From Daphnia carinata (Eukaryota > Arthropoda > Branchiopoda > Diplostraca > Daphniidae): a stretch of DNA of 64,000 nt. Of this stretch, positions 46,719 through 58,725 are shown piece after piece. The DNA lies in the NCBI RefSeq assembly GCF_022539665.2, contig NC_081331.1:3382501-3446500 (forward strand), written 5' to 3'. Every line of letters starts with the position of its first letter. Positions within the stretch are counted from its first letter, which is position 1. Under the pieces are notes generated by a model that saw only the letters and a program-made list of their open reading frames with translations, searched no databases and had not been told where the DNA came from. The translations under genes were made by a program, and so were the position numbers.

Positions 46719-49700
46719 TCATCGCAAAATATTCCACAGATCTTTCGAGAACACTTCTACGGTCTCGTCATCACGCAAAACATTTAAGGATTTCAGACTT
46801 GAAACGTAAAATATCAGCTCAGAAGTCACCAATCTAAAATAATAAATTCAGTGAGAATATCTCAATGTGTTTCGATATATGAACGTGGAATAATTAAATG
46901 GTACCCGTGCTGTGGACCACCGTTGTTTTGAACACCGTGCTTCGCTATATGGTGCTGCAATGACTTTTTAAGTGATACGTTGAATTTACTGTAGAAGTTT
47001 TGGACATCATGGCTTGGCCAGATGGGGTTGATAGCTTCATGCAGTTTAGCCATTTGCTTGCTTATCGCCCGAAAAGCAACGGATGGGACTGGAGGTTTAA
47101 TCTCCCATGTAGAGAGATGGCTTTCCGCCATCTCAATTAAGAGGGTGAGTAATTTGCTTTCAATTTCCGCTATGTGATCGGTGAAGTCCTATGGTTTTCC
47201 AATAGTATTTCTTAAAAACGGTTGGCACGCAACGACAAAATATTGTTACCTTATGGGCTTGATCAAAATGTTTGATCATTGTTTTCTGTTTCGGTGCAAG
47301 TCTCTCCTTGAAGTGGTCCTTCAGTAATGGAATGAATAAAGCAATCAACTGTAGACTGCGAGATGCTAACGCTAAATTGCGACTTGAAATCGTTTTCAAC
47401 CCGACCAAAGGAAGTGCACCAGCTCCAAGCACTAACTGGCAGGTACGTGAATTGAAGGTTTTCAATAACTCTACCAAACGAGTGAGCAAATCCGGAGCCG
47501 CAGTAGGAAGGTTGTCCACGCAATTGCAGTACTCAAGTAGTTGAGGCAGAAAGAATAGAGCTGCGCCTACCACTACGTACGATTCACCATTGACTATGAT
47601 CTTGTCTTTCCGATCTTCTTCCACGTTGGAAACTGGTCGGCTTTCGGGACAGGTAACAGAACGAAAGAAGCAGTCGACGGTTTCTTGGATATCAGGGGTT
47701 ATTTCGGCTTGCCTCCAGCGTTCACTGTCCAAGACAGCTCCTAATTTAGAGCGCCGCTCTTCGTGGAATTTTTGAACGAAACGTGTAGCTTGTCCCTTTA
47801 GAAAAATACTCATTAAATGCCTAGTTCTTTAAGCATGAAAAATACCTTTACCTGAAACGCCAATTTCAAACCGATGGCTTTGTGTCCACTTATCTTTTGA
47901 CAATCCAAGACGAAAGCCTCAATTAACTTCGCAAGAGCCACAAATTCTTGGGATGAGACTCTTTCCAACAACGCTCCATCTTTCGTACGTGAGGACAACA
48001 GACGTCCGCATTGGTCATGAGCCGAATCACAAAGTGATTCTAGCATTTCTTTTAATGACTGTTGAAGCCTTTGACGATCATCTTCTGTTACCACAACCTA
48101 CAACGTCATAACCAGTAATTTTTTTTTCCCCAGCGAGCACATTCAAAATAAAAGATACCTCGTCTTGGCGACTAGTTTCTGTGGCAAGTACATGGGCCAT
48201 GATATCATGAATTGCTTGAATCCGATTAAGTAAAGAAACTAAACTAGTCATACACCGTTGCATCAAATTGGTCCAAGATACAAAGTTCAAATGTTTGAGC
48301 TGCTCGAAGAGCATGGAACCTCTTTCGACATCGGTGTCGTTCGCCGCAAGAGCTTCAACTATAGTTTGTTTCATCAAGGCTTTCATGGCAGTCAAGCCTT
48401 CGTCTGCGATAAATCAATTGTTACCTGTTAGCCGATCAGGAAAACGTGAAAAATAGTACCTTTGAATAGCTCAATAAAGTTGTAACGTCTCTGCCGTAAC
48501 ATTCCGTATAAAACAGAAGTCAACCTATCTTCTTCTGTAACTAGTATGTCTTCGTTGAGGGGTCGATTAAGCTCGGCAGTAGTGAGTCGTTCAAACTCAT
48601 TTGATAGCAAACTTTCGATTAAATTTTCCATTTCTTTTAACTGCGAACTTAGATAGCGGAAAGAGTGAACGCTCATCAGTTCTTGCTGGACAACCTCTTG
48701 CGTGGTACTGATAAGATCTAATGCACCGACGAAATCCGATGTTGAAAGAAGAAGCTGTATTGTCGGCTGAGTTTGGTGTACTGTCGCCATTAGTTTTAGT
48801 TTACGATAAACCATCGCGTAATTCTGTCGGGCAACTTGGCACTGTAAAACTGGGGAAAAATATAGCATGAGGGAAGTAGCATGGATTTAAAACAATGTAG
48901 ATATGGGACTGACCTTTTAAAGATCCTTGAACATGTGTGACATCAACGTGTTTGACTTTAAGTCTTAGTGCTTTAACTGCCGTTAGCGCTTTGCCCAGTT
49001 CTTCGCGTACAGCATCATGCGAAGCAACTGCCTGAAAAAAGTCGTCTGACTTGTGTGATATTTGATGAGCTATTTGCATCTCAATCAAGTCAAGGTAATA
49101 GCTTAATTTCTCCTGGAGGGTTTTCCCGGTCCCCAAAACATGCGACAATCCCGATTCTCGAATGAACGGGAATACTTTGAGGAACGTATCTGGTTGGCTG
49201 AGGTTAAAAGTAGGCTGCAAAAATGCTTGTGGAATAGCACTCAGGTCACCCTCATTCACATCTGCTTACAGAAAAATAAATTAAGTAAATAATAAATAAG
49301 TAAATAATAAATAAATAAACTTAAAAAATAGATAAAAAATAAATGAATAAAAATAATAATAATAATAAATAATAACAATAATAAGTAACAAAAAATATTT
49401 TAAACACTATTTTAAAAGAATGAAAATACAACAGCAATTGGATTACCAAGAGACTTGGGTATTGATCTTGTTGGAATATCTTCAATAGTTGATGTTACAC
49501 TAGATTTTTTCGGAGACTTTTTGTATCTTTTGCATATCTTTTTAAGGTAGGGTGTGAAGTAAGCCTCATCAACAATTGGAAGCAATGTGCTTTCAGGTAT
49601 AACAGTGTTTTCAACAAAGCCATCTCCCCATGTTCTAGTAAAGAAATCTTTTTGCTTGCCTTTTTTGGGATCATTTAAAATTGCTGCCATATTTTGGCAT

Positions 49701-50229
49701 GCTGCATTGACATTCCAGGCAGGTCCATCAGACAACAGACTTAGCCTGTAGAGATGTCCTTGAAGTGGAGACGGGGTCATTCCACACAAAATGCCTGTAT
49801 ATGGTGAAAAACTTGCTAGGTTATTATTTGCTCTTAAAGGATGAATGCTGTTGATATACCTAATTCTTTTCCTCCATCCTGAGATTTTGTGTGGTGTTTT
49901 GTTACATGATCTTCATAGTCCTTGTCACTTACCCCTTCAACAGGTAATGACGTACAGACACCATTGTACCCATAACGGCAAACAAATGAGCCCCCTTCCT
50001 GACTACAATGGTTGTCTCTCAAGTGCCTAAATATGTATATTAAAAAATACAGTAAATAGTATTCAACTTTATTTTAAAAAGAGATGAAATATTGTCTTTT
50101 TTACTTTGTGAATTCTGCCGAGGTTTTGAATGTCTTATTGAGGCAATAGCTACAACTTTTCCATGTCAGCGAATTACTACCACTTGACAAGGAATTTACA
50201 GGATCGGCGTTTGTTTTTGAGAGGGCCAT
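46719..50229 (-). CDS. Vps54: VPS54, GARP tethering-complex subunit
   Basis: Subunit specific to the GARP complex, which tethers endosome-derived vesicles at the trans-Golgi network. Ten exons: 50229-50105, 50026-49860, 49794-49447, 49261-48914, 48849-48460, 48403-48159, 48097-47852, 47795-47250, 47188-46905 and 46833-46719, 937 residues, close to the human length. The N-terminus has a zinc-finger-like segment (CSYCLNKTFKTSAEFTKHLR, DNHC) and the typical EGGSFVCRYGYNGVCTSLPV. Next come the helical bundle region (LGTGKTLQEKLSYYLDLIEM) and the conserved VPS54 C-terminal domain (GQATRFVQKFHEERRSKLGA, ERWRQA). The protein ends after LVTSELIFYVSSLKSLNVL. All phases agree. Confidence 0.95.
49270..49390. 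repeat. AATA/AAT low-complexity repeat in a VPS54 intron
   Basis: Imperfect tandem AATA, AGTAA and AAT units run through most of the intron between VPS54 exons 3 and 4. Confidence 0.8.
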
Positions 50230-51039
50230 AACGAGTCGACGGTTGAACGAAGTAATACGGAATGAAATTAGAGCAACCGATTAACTTCCCTTAGAAAATC
50301 AGCCGCTGGCATTTGTAGTACACAATAGAGGTGTCTTTTTGAAAAATCTAATAAATTAGTGAAATGAAACAATGAATATGGCAACGATAAATAAATAACT
50401 CCTAATATTTGTTTCCTGTCGTCAGCTTGCCAACAGACCAATACTACTAAACATTTAAGCCAGTTCTAACTCACGTTGCGCCCTGACAATTAATTTCGGC
50501 CCCGCGTCCAATGGGGATTTTCTCGGCTAAAAATGGGGTCTGGTGGGTAACGATTCTTAAGACTTTGTGGTACCTACCCGGGTTTCACATGGGTACCCCA
50601 ATTTCAAAACCAACTCCATTACACGGTTATAATTATAAATAATTATACTTGATTTTTAAAATTACATTTTAACTTTCCTGTATTTAGTGTTATCTAATAT
50701 TATCTTTTTATCGCTTCACAAGTAATAAAAATGTCCAAACGAAAGATCCAAAGTTTTAGTGCAGTTCTAACAGGTTGATCTCCCAATGGGTGTTTAGGTA
50801 ACCATCCGGGTTTAAGCCGGTGCCAGAAGAATAAAAAAAACCGGTTAAAAAACCCGATTACACTGTCATGTAACTAGGTAGTCTAACATACACTACATTG
50901 TATTTTATATTTTACGTTAATTAACTACCCTTTTTGCAAGTCTGTGGAAGCTATTATCAATTACACTGGATATTATTTCGAAACAAACTGCGTTAAAAGT
51001 ATCTACCCAGATCATATTTGATTGGTTATTTTTCGGGAA
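50230..51039. other. VPS54 upstream region
   Basis: No supported exon. Holds the VPS54 promoter and AT-rich sequence up to the first OVCA2-like repeat. Confidence 0.4.
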
Positions 51040-51440
51040 GTTCGATGCAGTAATACTGGGAAAATTTAGAAGCATACCAACACAAGTACGCATACAAAAC
51101 CGTTGCCATTTAAAATTTTAAAACGTTGCCGTAAGAAAATTTAAATTCGAAATCCGTGTAAAATGTTGTTGTCTGCTATTGCAGACGAAGTCTCCCATTT
51201 GATAATTGGATAAGTTTGAGTTTTTTATTTTCTTTCTGCCATGTGAAAGGTAAAAAGATTGTTTTTTTTAATGTAATTCGCCGCCCATCCGTTTTTTCCC
51301 GGGGTAGTGTTTTTACATGGATACCGTCACAGTGCACAAGGTTTCAAAGATAAACCTGGCTCACTCAAGAAGCATGCAAAATTAGTGTACATTGGTGCCT
51401 CATCTTTTTCAGCCAGTTCAGCTTTCCAAGATGAAAGCAT
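51040..51440 (+). repeat. Direct repeat, copy 1 (OVCA2-like upstream and first exon)
   Basis: Aligns along its length with 53960-54330: shared blocks include AAGCATACCAA, TTGCCATTTAAAATTTT, GAGTTTTTT and TACATGGATACCGT, with small indels between them. The pair flanks the intronless KH gene. Confidence 0.8.
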
Positions 51441-51510
51441 GGAAAACATACAGGCAATTCCTGCAAATGAAAAAGATGAAGAACAGAGATGTTGTTTTAG
51501 ATTATTCTAA
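51304..51510 (+). pseudogene. OVCA2/FSH1-like serine hydrolase, N-terminal fragment
   Basis: Reads FLHGYRHSAQGFKDKPGSLK then KHAKLVYIGA, which matches the N-terminal part of the OVCA2/FSH1 alpha/beta-hydrolase family (LHGYRQ, F-x-x-K-x-G-x-L-x-K). The frame then decays (EEQRCCFRLF, stop at 51508-51510) where the second copy still reads EEQRGWYF. No catalytic serine region follows. No good start codon is visible, so it is a remnant or a 5' exon only. Confidence 0.65.
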
Positions 51511-51952
51511 TAATCTTGACTGAATTTCAGTTTAGGTAATAATAGTTTTCTTTTATATTGCTCAGTGTGTGTCGGTTAAAGTTTGAACAAGATTGATTGT
51601 CTGTTAAGCCCATTTCTTGTTACTAGTGCAGAGGGAGAAGGATAATTGAATAACAATTGAGAACATGAAATGTTATTTTATTTAAATTTTATTGAATACC
51701 CAAATTGTGAATTTTGAGTATGGTTTAGTCGAGAAGTAAAATTTTGTGGCCAAGAGACATATGTAAAGAAAGGTATTTACAGTATGTACAAGACAAAATC
51801 ACACAAAGAAACATCAATGCATCACATATTAAAACTGGGAATTTTATGGTTTGAGGGATCAAACAGAACAATTTTGTGAGTATCAGTACAGAAAGATATT
51901 ACCAGTATGTACAAGATGAACCAAACAGAGAGATGGCGTCAAAAGTGAAAAT

Positions 51953-53578
51953 TTAGACCTTTTGAATTCTCTGCTCTTTGAACAGACGAAGACAGTTGCC
52001 TAATTTTCCACGCAAAACGCATTTGCCATCGGATCCCTCTTCGGTGATGTCAACAAAATATGTCTGCCACAATTTCTTTCTTCGTTGAGGAGTCAGTGAT
52101 CCCACGAAGCCAACACCAATTTCTACCATGGCAGGTAAGCCGTGTACAATTTGTTTAGCAACGTTGCGGCGCGATTCTCGGCTTCCTTGTGTAATGAACA
52201 CTCGAACTTTGCCGCTAGGTCCTCTTGGTGGCGTAACGACTACTCTTACGCCGTGCGCCTCCTGAAATACCTTGATGTTCTTCCCTTCTCTGCCGATGAT
52301 ATGGCCGTAATTCTCACCTCCAATTTGCAGCAATTGGTAGCTATCAGGTAACTCCTTTTCATCCACGGCATCGATAACTTTGAAAGTGTAAGATCCTGCT
52401 TTAGGCAGAGGCTCCTGTTTCGCTGGAGCTGGTGTCATGGGCTTACCTTCTGCGATAGGATCTTGCTTTGGGCTGCTGTTAACCTCAATTCCCCCGGAAG
52501 ATTCCAGCGTGACGGTATATCCTTGAATATCTGTGTTTCTGTAACGGATATCCATACAAGGAAATATTGGAACTTCGGGTTTTTTAGCGACCTTCTCATA
52601 GTGCGGAACTGATTGCGCGAGGGACGGAGCAGCGAAGTCCTGCACGTCAGCTTGGTGAGATGGGCGCGCAGACTCGTCGACAGAGGGCACGGTGTTGTCA
52701 TCACAAACACTCAGTTCTTGATCCGGCACCTCAGGTTTCGCATTTTCCACCTGAGCAGCTACAGGTTTCTCCGACATGACGGGACTCGACTTGGTGGCCC
52801 ACTCTTGTACGCTCCTTTCCAGTTCGGCAATCTTGTTGCTTTGGCAACCGTTTACTAGTTCGAGTTCTGAAATCTTCGCTACGCTAGTGTCAAGACGAGC
52901 AGCAAGTTCCAGCAACCCTTTGCCGTGGGAATCAAGTGCAACTTGCAGGTTCTGTACATTGGACAGTGCTCCCTGCAACCTGCATTGAACATCACGGACT
53001 TCTTCAGCCAGAATGCCATTCTTCATGACGACTTCGTCTCTTTCAGCTGTTACGTTGATCAAATCAGTTGAAATCAGGTCAACTTGATTCTGGAGACGAG
53101 CATTGTCCAACTGTAGCACGAATTTTTGCTGACACAGGTCTTCGTGCAGCGCAATCGCATCGCGATTTGCGATTCGGAGATCATCAAGTTTTCGCTCGTA
53201 CATCTGTTGCTGAGTGTTGTGTTCGTGAAGAAGACTTGCACTCTTTGTTTGCAGATAACAGCGCATTGATGTCTCCTTAGACAGCTCTTCGGATAATTTC
53301 TTCGCATTCAGAGTGGCTTCATCCCTTTCCTGCGTGATACGCAACACATCTTCGTACAACTGAGCAAGCTTAGCCTCAAGGTCTTCATTTGAAATTTTGC
53401 TTGAAGATGATGGTTCATCGTTGATGTCGACAGGCAAAGTAAAGGGATCGACAGAACTTTTCCCTTTCAAGTCGTCAACACCAATCGAAGAAACTGAGTC
53501 ACGTCTTGTGCTGGTATACAGATGGTAAGTCGCTAAAGCTGACACACCTGCAGCAATTCCGTAAATTAATCGGCTCAT
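51953..53578 (-). CDS. Intronless membrane-anchored coiled-coil protein with a KH domain
   Basis: A single open frame of 541 residues, the only long intronless gene in a window where every other recognised gene is split. The first 22 residues (LIYGIAAGVSALATYHLY) form a membrane anchor followed by basic residues. Residues about 60-270 are a coiled coil (LEAKLAQLYEDVLRITQERD). A Pro/Glu-rich linker follows. Near residues 435-500 is a KH domain with the GxxG loop IIGREGKNIKVFQEAHGVRV, then a basic C-terminal region (RRKKLWQTYFVDITEEGSDG). The arrangement, tail-in membrane anchor plus KH, recalls AKAP1-like organelle-tethered RNA-binding proteins, but homology is not established. Lack of introns suggests a retrocopy. 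The frame is intact. Confidence 0.85.
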   Translation of the reverse strand: MSRLIYGIAAGVSALATYHLYTSTRRDSVSSIGVDDLKGKSSVDPFTLPVDINDEPSSSSKISNEDLEAKLAQLYEDVLRITQERDEATLNAKKLSEELSKETSMRCYLQTKSASLLHEHNTQQQMYERKLDDLRIANRDAIALHEDLCQQKFVLQLDNARLQNQVDLISTDLINVTAERDEVVMKNGILAEEVRDVQCRLQGALSNVQNLQVALDSHGKGLLELAARLDTSVAKISELELVNGCQSNKIAELERSVQEWATKSSPVMSEKPVAAQVENAKPEVPDQELSVCDDNTVPSVDESARPSHQADVQDFAAPSLAQSVPHYEKVAKKPEVPIFPCMDIRYRNTDIQGYTVTLESSGGIEVNSSPKQDPIAEGKPMTPAPAKQEPLPKAGSYTFKVIDAVDEKELPDSYQLLQIGGENYGHIIGREGKNIKVFQEAHGVRVVVTPPRGPSGKVRVFITQGSRESRRNVAKQIVHGLPAMVEIGVGFVGSLTPQRRKKLWQTYFVDITEEGSDGKCVLRGKLGNCLRLFKEQRIQKV

Positions 53579-53959
53579 TTTGGCTTTGAAAATTCACTTA
53601 GACACTCAACAATTTTACACAGAGATTTGAGAAATTCACTTAGAAACTCGGGAAATTCCGTTGGAAACTGAGAAGTTCACTGAGCAGACAGTTTAAAATA
53701 ACTGTGAATAAATTTAAAGAAACGCTATTATTCTCCCATTATGTTGTCCAGGCTAGGAGAGTAGTGAGATAACAAAGCCTCGAGCCAGTAATTTTCACTA
53801 TTTTCAAAATTAAATATTAAAAAAAATAGCATCTGCTGATTGTTTTTCGTATTTTGTTAATTGAACGAACCTAGTTCAATCGTATAATTTAAATATTAAG
53901 GTTTTGTTTTTTTATTAAACCATTTATATTGATGACCCATGATTGTCATAATGATAGAA
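53579..53959. other. Upstream region of the KH gene
   Basis: Holds a short imperfect repeat of GAGAAATTCACTTAGAAACT-like units at about 53585-53680, just before the start codon. No exon seen. Confidence 0.5.
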
Positions 53960-54330
53960 GCATACCAATACCAGCACGTATACAAACCCTTGCCATTTAA
54001 AATTTTGAACCGTTACCGCAAAAACATCTTGAATTCCAAGTCAGTGTAAAAAAATGTTGTCTGCTTGGATATTGGATTACTGCATGAGTTTGAGTTTTTT
54101 GTTTTCTGTTCTGTCATGCGAAAGGTAAAAATATTAGATTTTTAAAATGTAATTCGCCACCCATCCAATTTTTTTGTGCCGATACTGTGTTTACATGGAT
54201 ACCGTTAAAGTGCACAAGTTTTTAAAGATAAAACGGGCTCACTCAGGAAGCTTCTGAAGAAGCATGCAGAATTAGTGTACACCAGTGCACTCAATCTTAT
54301 TCCAGCCAGTTCAGCTATCCAGTTCCTGCA
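53960..54330 (+). repeat. Direct repeat, copy 2 (OVCA2-like upstream and first exon)
   Basis: Partner of 51040-51440, in the same orientation. Confidence 0.8.
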
Positions 54331-54933
54331 AATTAAAAAGTAGAGGAACAGAGGGGCTGGTATTTCAGCACAGAACAATTGACATTCAATTCCCATGACG
54401 CTACAGACTACAGCTGGGGGCTCGAAGAATCCATCGAAGTTGTGAGAAAAGCATTTGAAGAGCTGGGGCCATTTGATGGCATTTTAGGTTTCTCCCAAGG
54501 AGCTGCTTTGGGATCAATCTTGTGCCACATACTTGAAAAAGGAGGTGAAAAAATGTCAAGCAAACCTTTCAGAACTGTAATCCCAAATCATTTTTTTAGA
54601 TTTACATTTTTCATTCAAGTTTGTCATTCTCGTGTCTGGCTTGCACTCCAGATTAAGCCCTCATACATACTTTTACAAAACCAAACAAACCATTGCCACT
54701 TTACATGTAATACGAAAAACAGACAGAATTGTGGAAAAAGGTAAAACATTTACAGTAAATCTTGTATGTACTATGGAATATGATTTGAAAAGCTTTCTTT
54801 TGTACCAGAAATGAGTGAAGAGTTGACAACCTATTTTGAATCACTTCACATTATGTGTCATTCAGGAAGCCACTATGTACCAGCAACATCAAAGGAGAAG
54901 GAAGGTTATATTAACTTTCTGGAACAGTTCTAA
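54188..54933 (+). pseudogene. OVCA2/FSH1-like serine hydrolase, broken copy
   Basis: The first part reads CLHGYR and then a TAA at 54206-54208, where copy 1 has CAC. A second in-frame stop, TAG, lies at 54341-54343, and from 54343 the homologous frame is shifted. After that the family features are intact: EEQRGWYFSTEQLTF, then GLEESIEVVRKAFEELGPFD, GILGFSQGAA with the nucleophile serine, FVILVSGL, TDRIVEK, and HSGSHYVPATSKEK with the catalytic histidine, ending at a TAA at 54931. An intron at 54743-54808 has good splice sites, so this is a genomic duplicate, not a retrocopy. The C-terminal half still looks functional; the N-terminal half does not. Confidence 0.75.
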
Positions 54934-55215
54934 TGTAATGCTAAACAAAGGAAGAAGAAAAACACTGTATATGTTGCCCACATGTATCACTTCTAATCAA
55001 ATCTTTTTGTTTCATTATTTGTAAGTAATATTTAACCATACAAATATATTTATTTAATTTTGATTACATTGCGAGATACTTATTAACAGGAAGCATGGCT
55101 ATGAATCTCAAACTGAAATTGAAATCGTTTCAATCGATAGCCAATACCGGTGAAGACAATTCTAGTTTTAGGTGTGTAATATCTTAGGAGTTACACATAC
55201 ATACCTACATACATA

Positions 55216-56560
55216 CTATAAACGTACTTTCCGACAATGCCACAATAGGTGATTGTACCATAATTCTCTGGGTAATAGTGTCATTTTTGTAGATACTGTC
55301 ACATTCGTTAGACGTTTGCCTAATCGAGAAGAAGGATGATGATTGTTTAGTGACCCTGATAACGCCACTGGACATGTCTGAGGATTTGAAGACTGACTAT
55401 TGGAAGTGGAGGACAAGATGAAAAATTTCGATAATCCGCATTGCAGCAGGGCTTTATACTGCATTTTACGAAACTCCTTGCCGCAAAAGAAATATATGCA
55501 GAAATTAAGTGCGAAATTACTCATTTCCTACAAGTTTGCCACAGCACGAAATACTTCAAAGCTTTGAAATGATATCAATGCTTTATCGTAAATGATTGAC
55601 AAAAGTGCTGATGGAATATTGGTGGTAAAAAACAAAACTTTTATCGATAACAAAAGAGTTAACCATTTTCGTTACTGTTCAAGGTTGCGATCCGAACGTC
55701 CACTGTCATGCAAGTGTGCATTTGGTTGCCTTTGCCGCATTTGCCTACGAGTTTTGACCACCGCATGGTATTTGATCAAACTTAACACATTGAGTGTATC
55801 CAAAAGTAGATCGGGAAGAAAACAGACTAGACTCTCTCCCAACCACTCATATGCCGTCCACAGGGCATGAGCTGTCACAAACTTGTTCTGCCATTTTGGC
55901 CCTCAATGGAGTGTTAATTTTCGGGGATTGACCTGCCAAACATACGGATGGATACCTATGTGAAAAGCAATTTTGCAGGTTAATTGAAAAGAAACACATG
56001 GTGCTGTCGGTTCATCAGCGTACGTTTCAACGGTCTGGGCAACAACGTTGAAAATGGATGCGCTATAAAGGTATTGAGAATAAATCATTTCAGATGGCCA
56101 TAGTAAAATGCACTCCAATGGCTACAAGCGACCTTTTGAGCCAACCGGATCCGTAAGGGAATAGACGATAACAGGGCGAGCGCTGACAAGTAGACCGGAA
56201 TCGCACCTGTTTTTGGAACAAATCGCAGACATTTAACATCATTGCGCAAAGTAAACTTTTCTTTTAGGCTATCGCATCTCACCTTCCATCCGAGATCGCC
56301 CTAACACGAAAAGAATCAAAATGTTGCCAATCAAACTAAAGGTTACAATCGTAGGACCCACAATACCGTAAATAAATGCAAAAGCATCAGCTGTGTCACT
56401 GTCTACGCCAGGCACTGGATTATTTGAATCCGAAATTTCAATATGTATCTTTCGGGAAATGAAACCTTTCGTGGCTGCTGTAGTTGTTTGCGTATTGCTG
56501 TCCAATTCCAAAAAGTGCAGAGCCAAGATCTCATATTTATCCTATGGAACAGCGAATAAC
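55216..56560 (-). pseudogene. Class A peptide GPCR relic
   Basis: Pieces in the right order on the minus strand: TM1 (FIYGIVGPTIVTFSLIGNIL), a shortened TM2 with missing residues (AIPVYLSALALLSSIPLRIR), the extracellular CSHWSAFYYGHL, TM3 (SASIFNVVAQTVETYA), a TM5-like piece (WLGESLVCFLPDLLLDTLNV) and TM7 (MSNFALNFCIYFFCGKEFRK). A stop follows GHLK, so the next piece is in another frame. The D/E-R-Y motif reads E-T-Y, and a TM6 piece was not found. It resembles FMRFamide-type receptors, but the exact family is not fixed. Confidence 0.6.
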
Positions 56561-57159
56561 TGAGAAATCCGAAGAAGTTTGAAACTGAGGAGCTAATTTC
56601 GTTTTTAGAAACGCATCGACAAGCAGAACAGAGCAATAACCGCCGAATCACACCGTCTTCTCCAATCAATCAGAACCTACTACATGCCCCTTCTGCTCCC
56701 GTTCTTCCTTTATAAGCCAGTTTATGTAGACCGAGGATAAAATTCGTACCTTACGCCTTGCTGTTACAAAGAAGAATCCAGAGGATAACCAGCCGCCCAA
56801 TGGTCTTTGGCTCATGATCGTTGAACCAATTCTGCAACATGAGCAACACGTATTTTCCTACTTCCATTTCCTTCCTCCGCTTTTAAAACTTGGCAGCGTG
56901 ATCGAAACAATTGACGCATGACACTCGCAAGCCATTCTAATGCAACGTCGGTCAACGCGGTTACAGCACGGCGGCAGCGTTGACGTCGCGCATGTTAAAT
57001 CATCGATCTGAATCCGGATCATGTTACGGATCGCTTTTTTCGTCCAGTTCAAGCGTTTCGTATGTTTGGGCAGCTTCAACTATCTGCTCGTGTGCCACAT
57101 CCAAGCACGGCCGTAGCGCATCATCCAATGCGTCGACGCCCTGTCCGGCATCGTTTCCG

Positions 57160-58725
57160 TTACCGTGACTTGTTTCACCACTACCCATGCCAACAAACGA
57201 CGCTCCAATCGTTCGAACGATGAGCCCATCGATGGCTATTAAACAGCATCCGCGTCTATCGCTCGTCACCCCTCCCATGGAACTGCGCAACAGTCCAGCC
57301 AGTCCGCCCATTTCGCAGTACCAGGTATGGATCCGATACAGTCCCACCTGACCTCTCCTTCCAAAAAGGAGAATTATCAAAAAATCATTTTTTTCTTTCC
57401 TATTTTAAAACCAGAATCAGCCGCAGACATCACCGAAAATGGATAAGTCGACTGTAATCCAACCGGTTTTGCAACTTTTGGTTTCAGAAATGGCAAGTCA
57501 TTTGTCGGAATCAGTCGCGGTGGTCAAAGAGGACGAGAAGATGGCCACTGCCGAAGTTTCACGTATCGCCTTCCAGTGTCCTTACTGTGCTAAAGAATCG
57601 TTTTCTTCATTGGCCGCGCTCAGCCTTCACGTCCAAACTCTTCACAGTAAATTATCCGTCTTAAAAAAAATGGCCCTGTTTTATTTTAAGGCCATCACGG
57701 ATTCATTATAGTTTCATTTTTTTAGGGCCCTTGCGTCGCTGTGATGGCCGATATGGCGGCGCTGATGCCGGACAACAAGGACTACTCTACGCTTGTCAGT
57801 TATGCACGTTGCGTTTCGGCAATTTGCCCACTTTGCAGCTACACACTTTATCGGCTCGTAGTCTGGCTGATCTCTACAATTTTATTTCCAGCACCGGCGG
57901 CCAAAAATTGGACCACCTACTGACAAATGTAACAGGCAAAATTTCCTGACTGATCTAAGTTGCCCAAGCAACGGAATGAAGTGGAAGAAGAAATTGAAGG
58001 CCGTTTTTCTTGCCCGCAATGTCCGTCGGAATTTAAACAATCTGAAATCGAAGCGTTTTAGGCACACGTTGCTGGCCATTTGATGTCCAGGTGGAACGAG
58101 TATGGCTGCTCGTTATGTGTTAAGAGCTCTACTACACCAGACGAACTTCAAAAACATATGCTGGACATGCACGCCCATCATCTCTATCTATGCGCCCTCT
58201 GCAAAGAAACGTTTGATTCTAAAGTGTCTATCCAAGTTCATCTGGCCGTTCAGCACAGCAGCGAATCAAAACTTTTATTGATGCACGGGCTGCCCGCCAA
58301 CGGATGAAACGTCTTCCGATTTCCGCACTGAAGAGGAGCTCAGCATCCACGTCACGAATTCCGCCTGTTAAGCAACAGCTGAAGGCCCTACTTAAATGTC
58401 CACTTTGCCTGCAGTCCTTTGCGGTTGAATTCTTGCTGGAACGGCATATGCATCTAACTGATCAAGGTCATAGATTACGTTTAATCGAAGCAGCGTTGAC
58501 GGTTTTGATTTGCGAGAGTTCGACCCCGACTAAAGAGGAAAAAACAGACAAATCGGAAAATAACTCGACAACATCCACGGCGCAGAACTTGAGCCCCAAT
58601 TGCGCTTATTTCGGCGAAACGTGCAAATCAAGATCGGAGCTGGAGGCTCACATGAAGAATGCCCATCATCAGCCAAATAGCACTGGTTCGTCTAGCTCTA
58701 ATTACCCTTCCCACTTTTCCAATTG
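57160..58725 (+). pseudogene. ZNF423/ZNF521 (Oaz)-type multi-zinc-finger relic
   Basis: Fragments on the plus strand in at least three frames: FQCPYCAKESFSSLAALSLH, LYACQLCTLRFGNLPTLQLH, FSCPQCPSEFKQSEIEAF interrupted by a [63 protein letters not shown], and a last finger in which the second cysteine is Phe (CAYFGE). The order and the phrases TPDELQ-H-L/M-LDMH and FDSKV-IQVHLAV are typical of ZNF423/ZNF521. Frameshifts, an internal stop and the lost cysteine make a functional gene unlikely. A Pro/Ser-rich linker piece precedes the fingers. Confidence 0.7.

Noticed and set aside
57024..57380. 118-codon minus-strand frame
   Set aside because: Antisense of the Pro/Ser-rich linker of the zinc-finger relic, which reads as protein on the plus strand.
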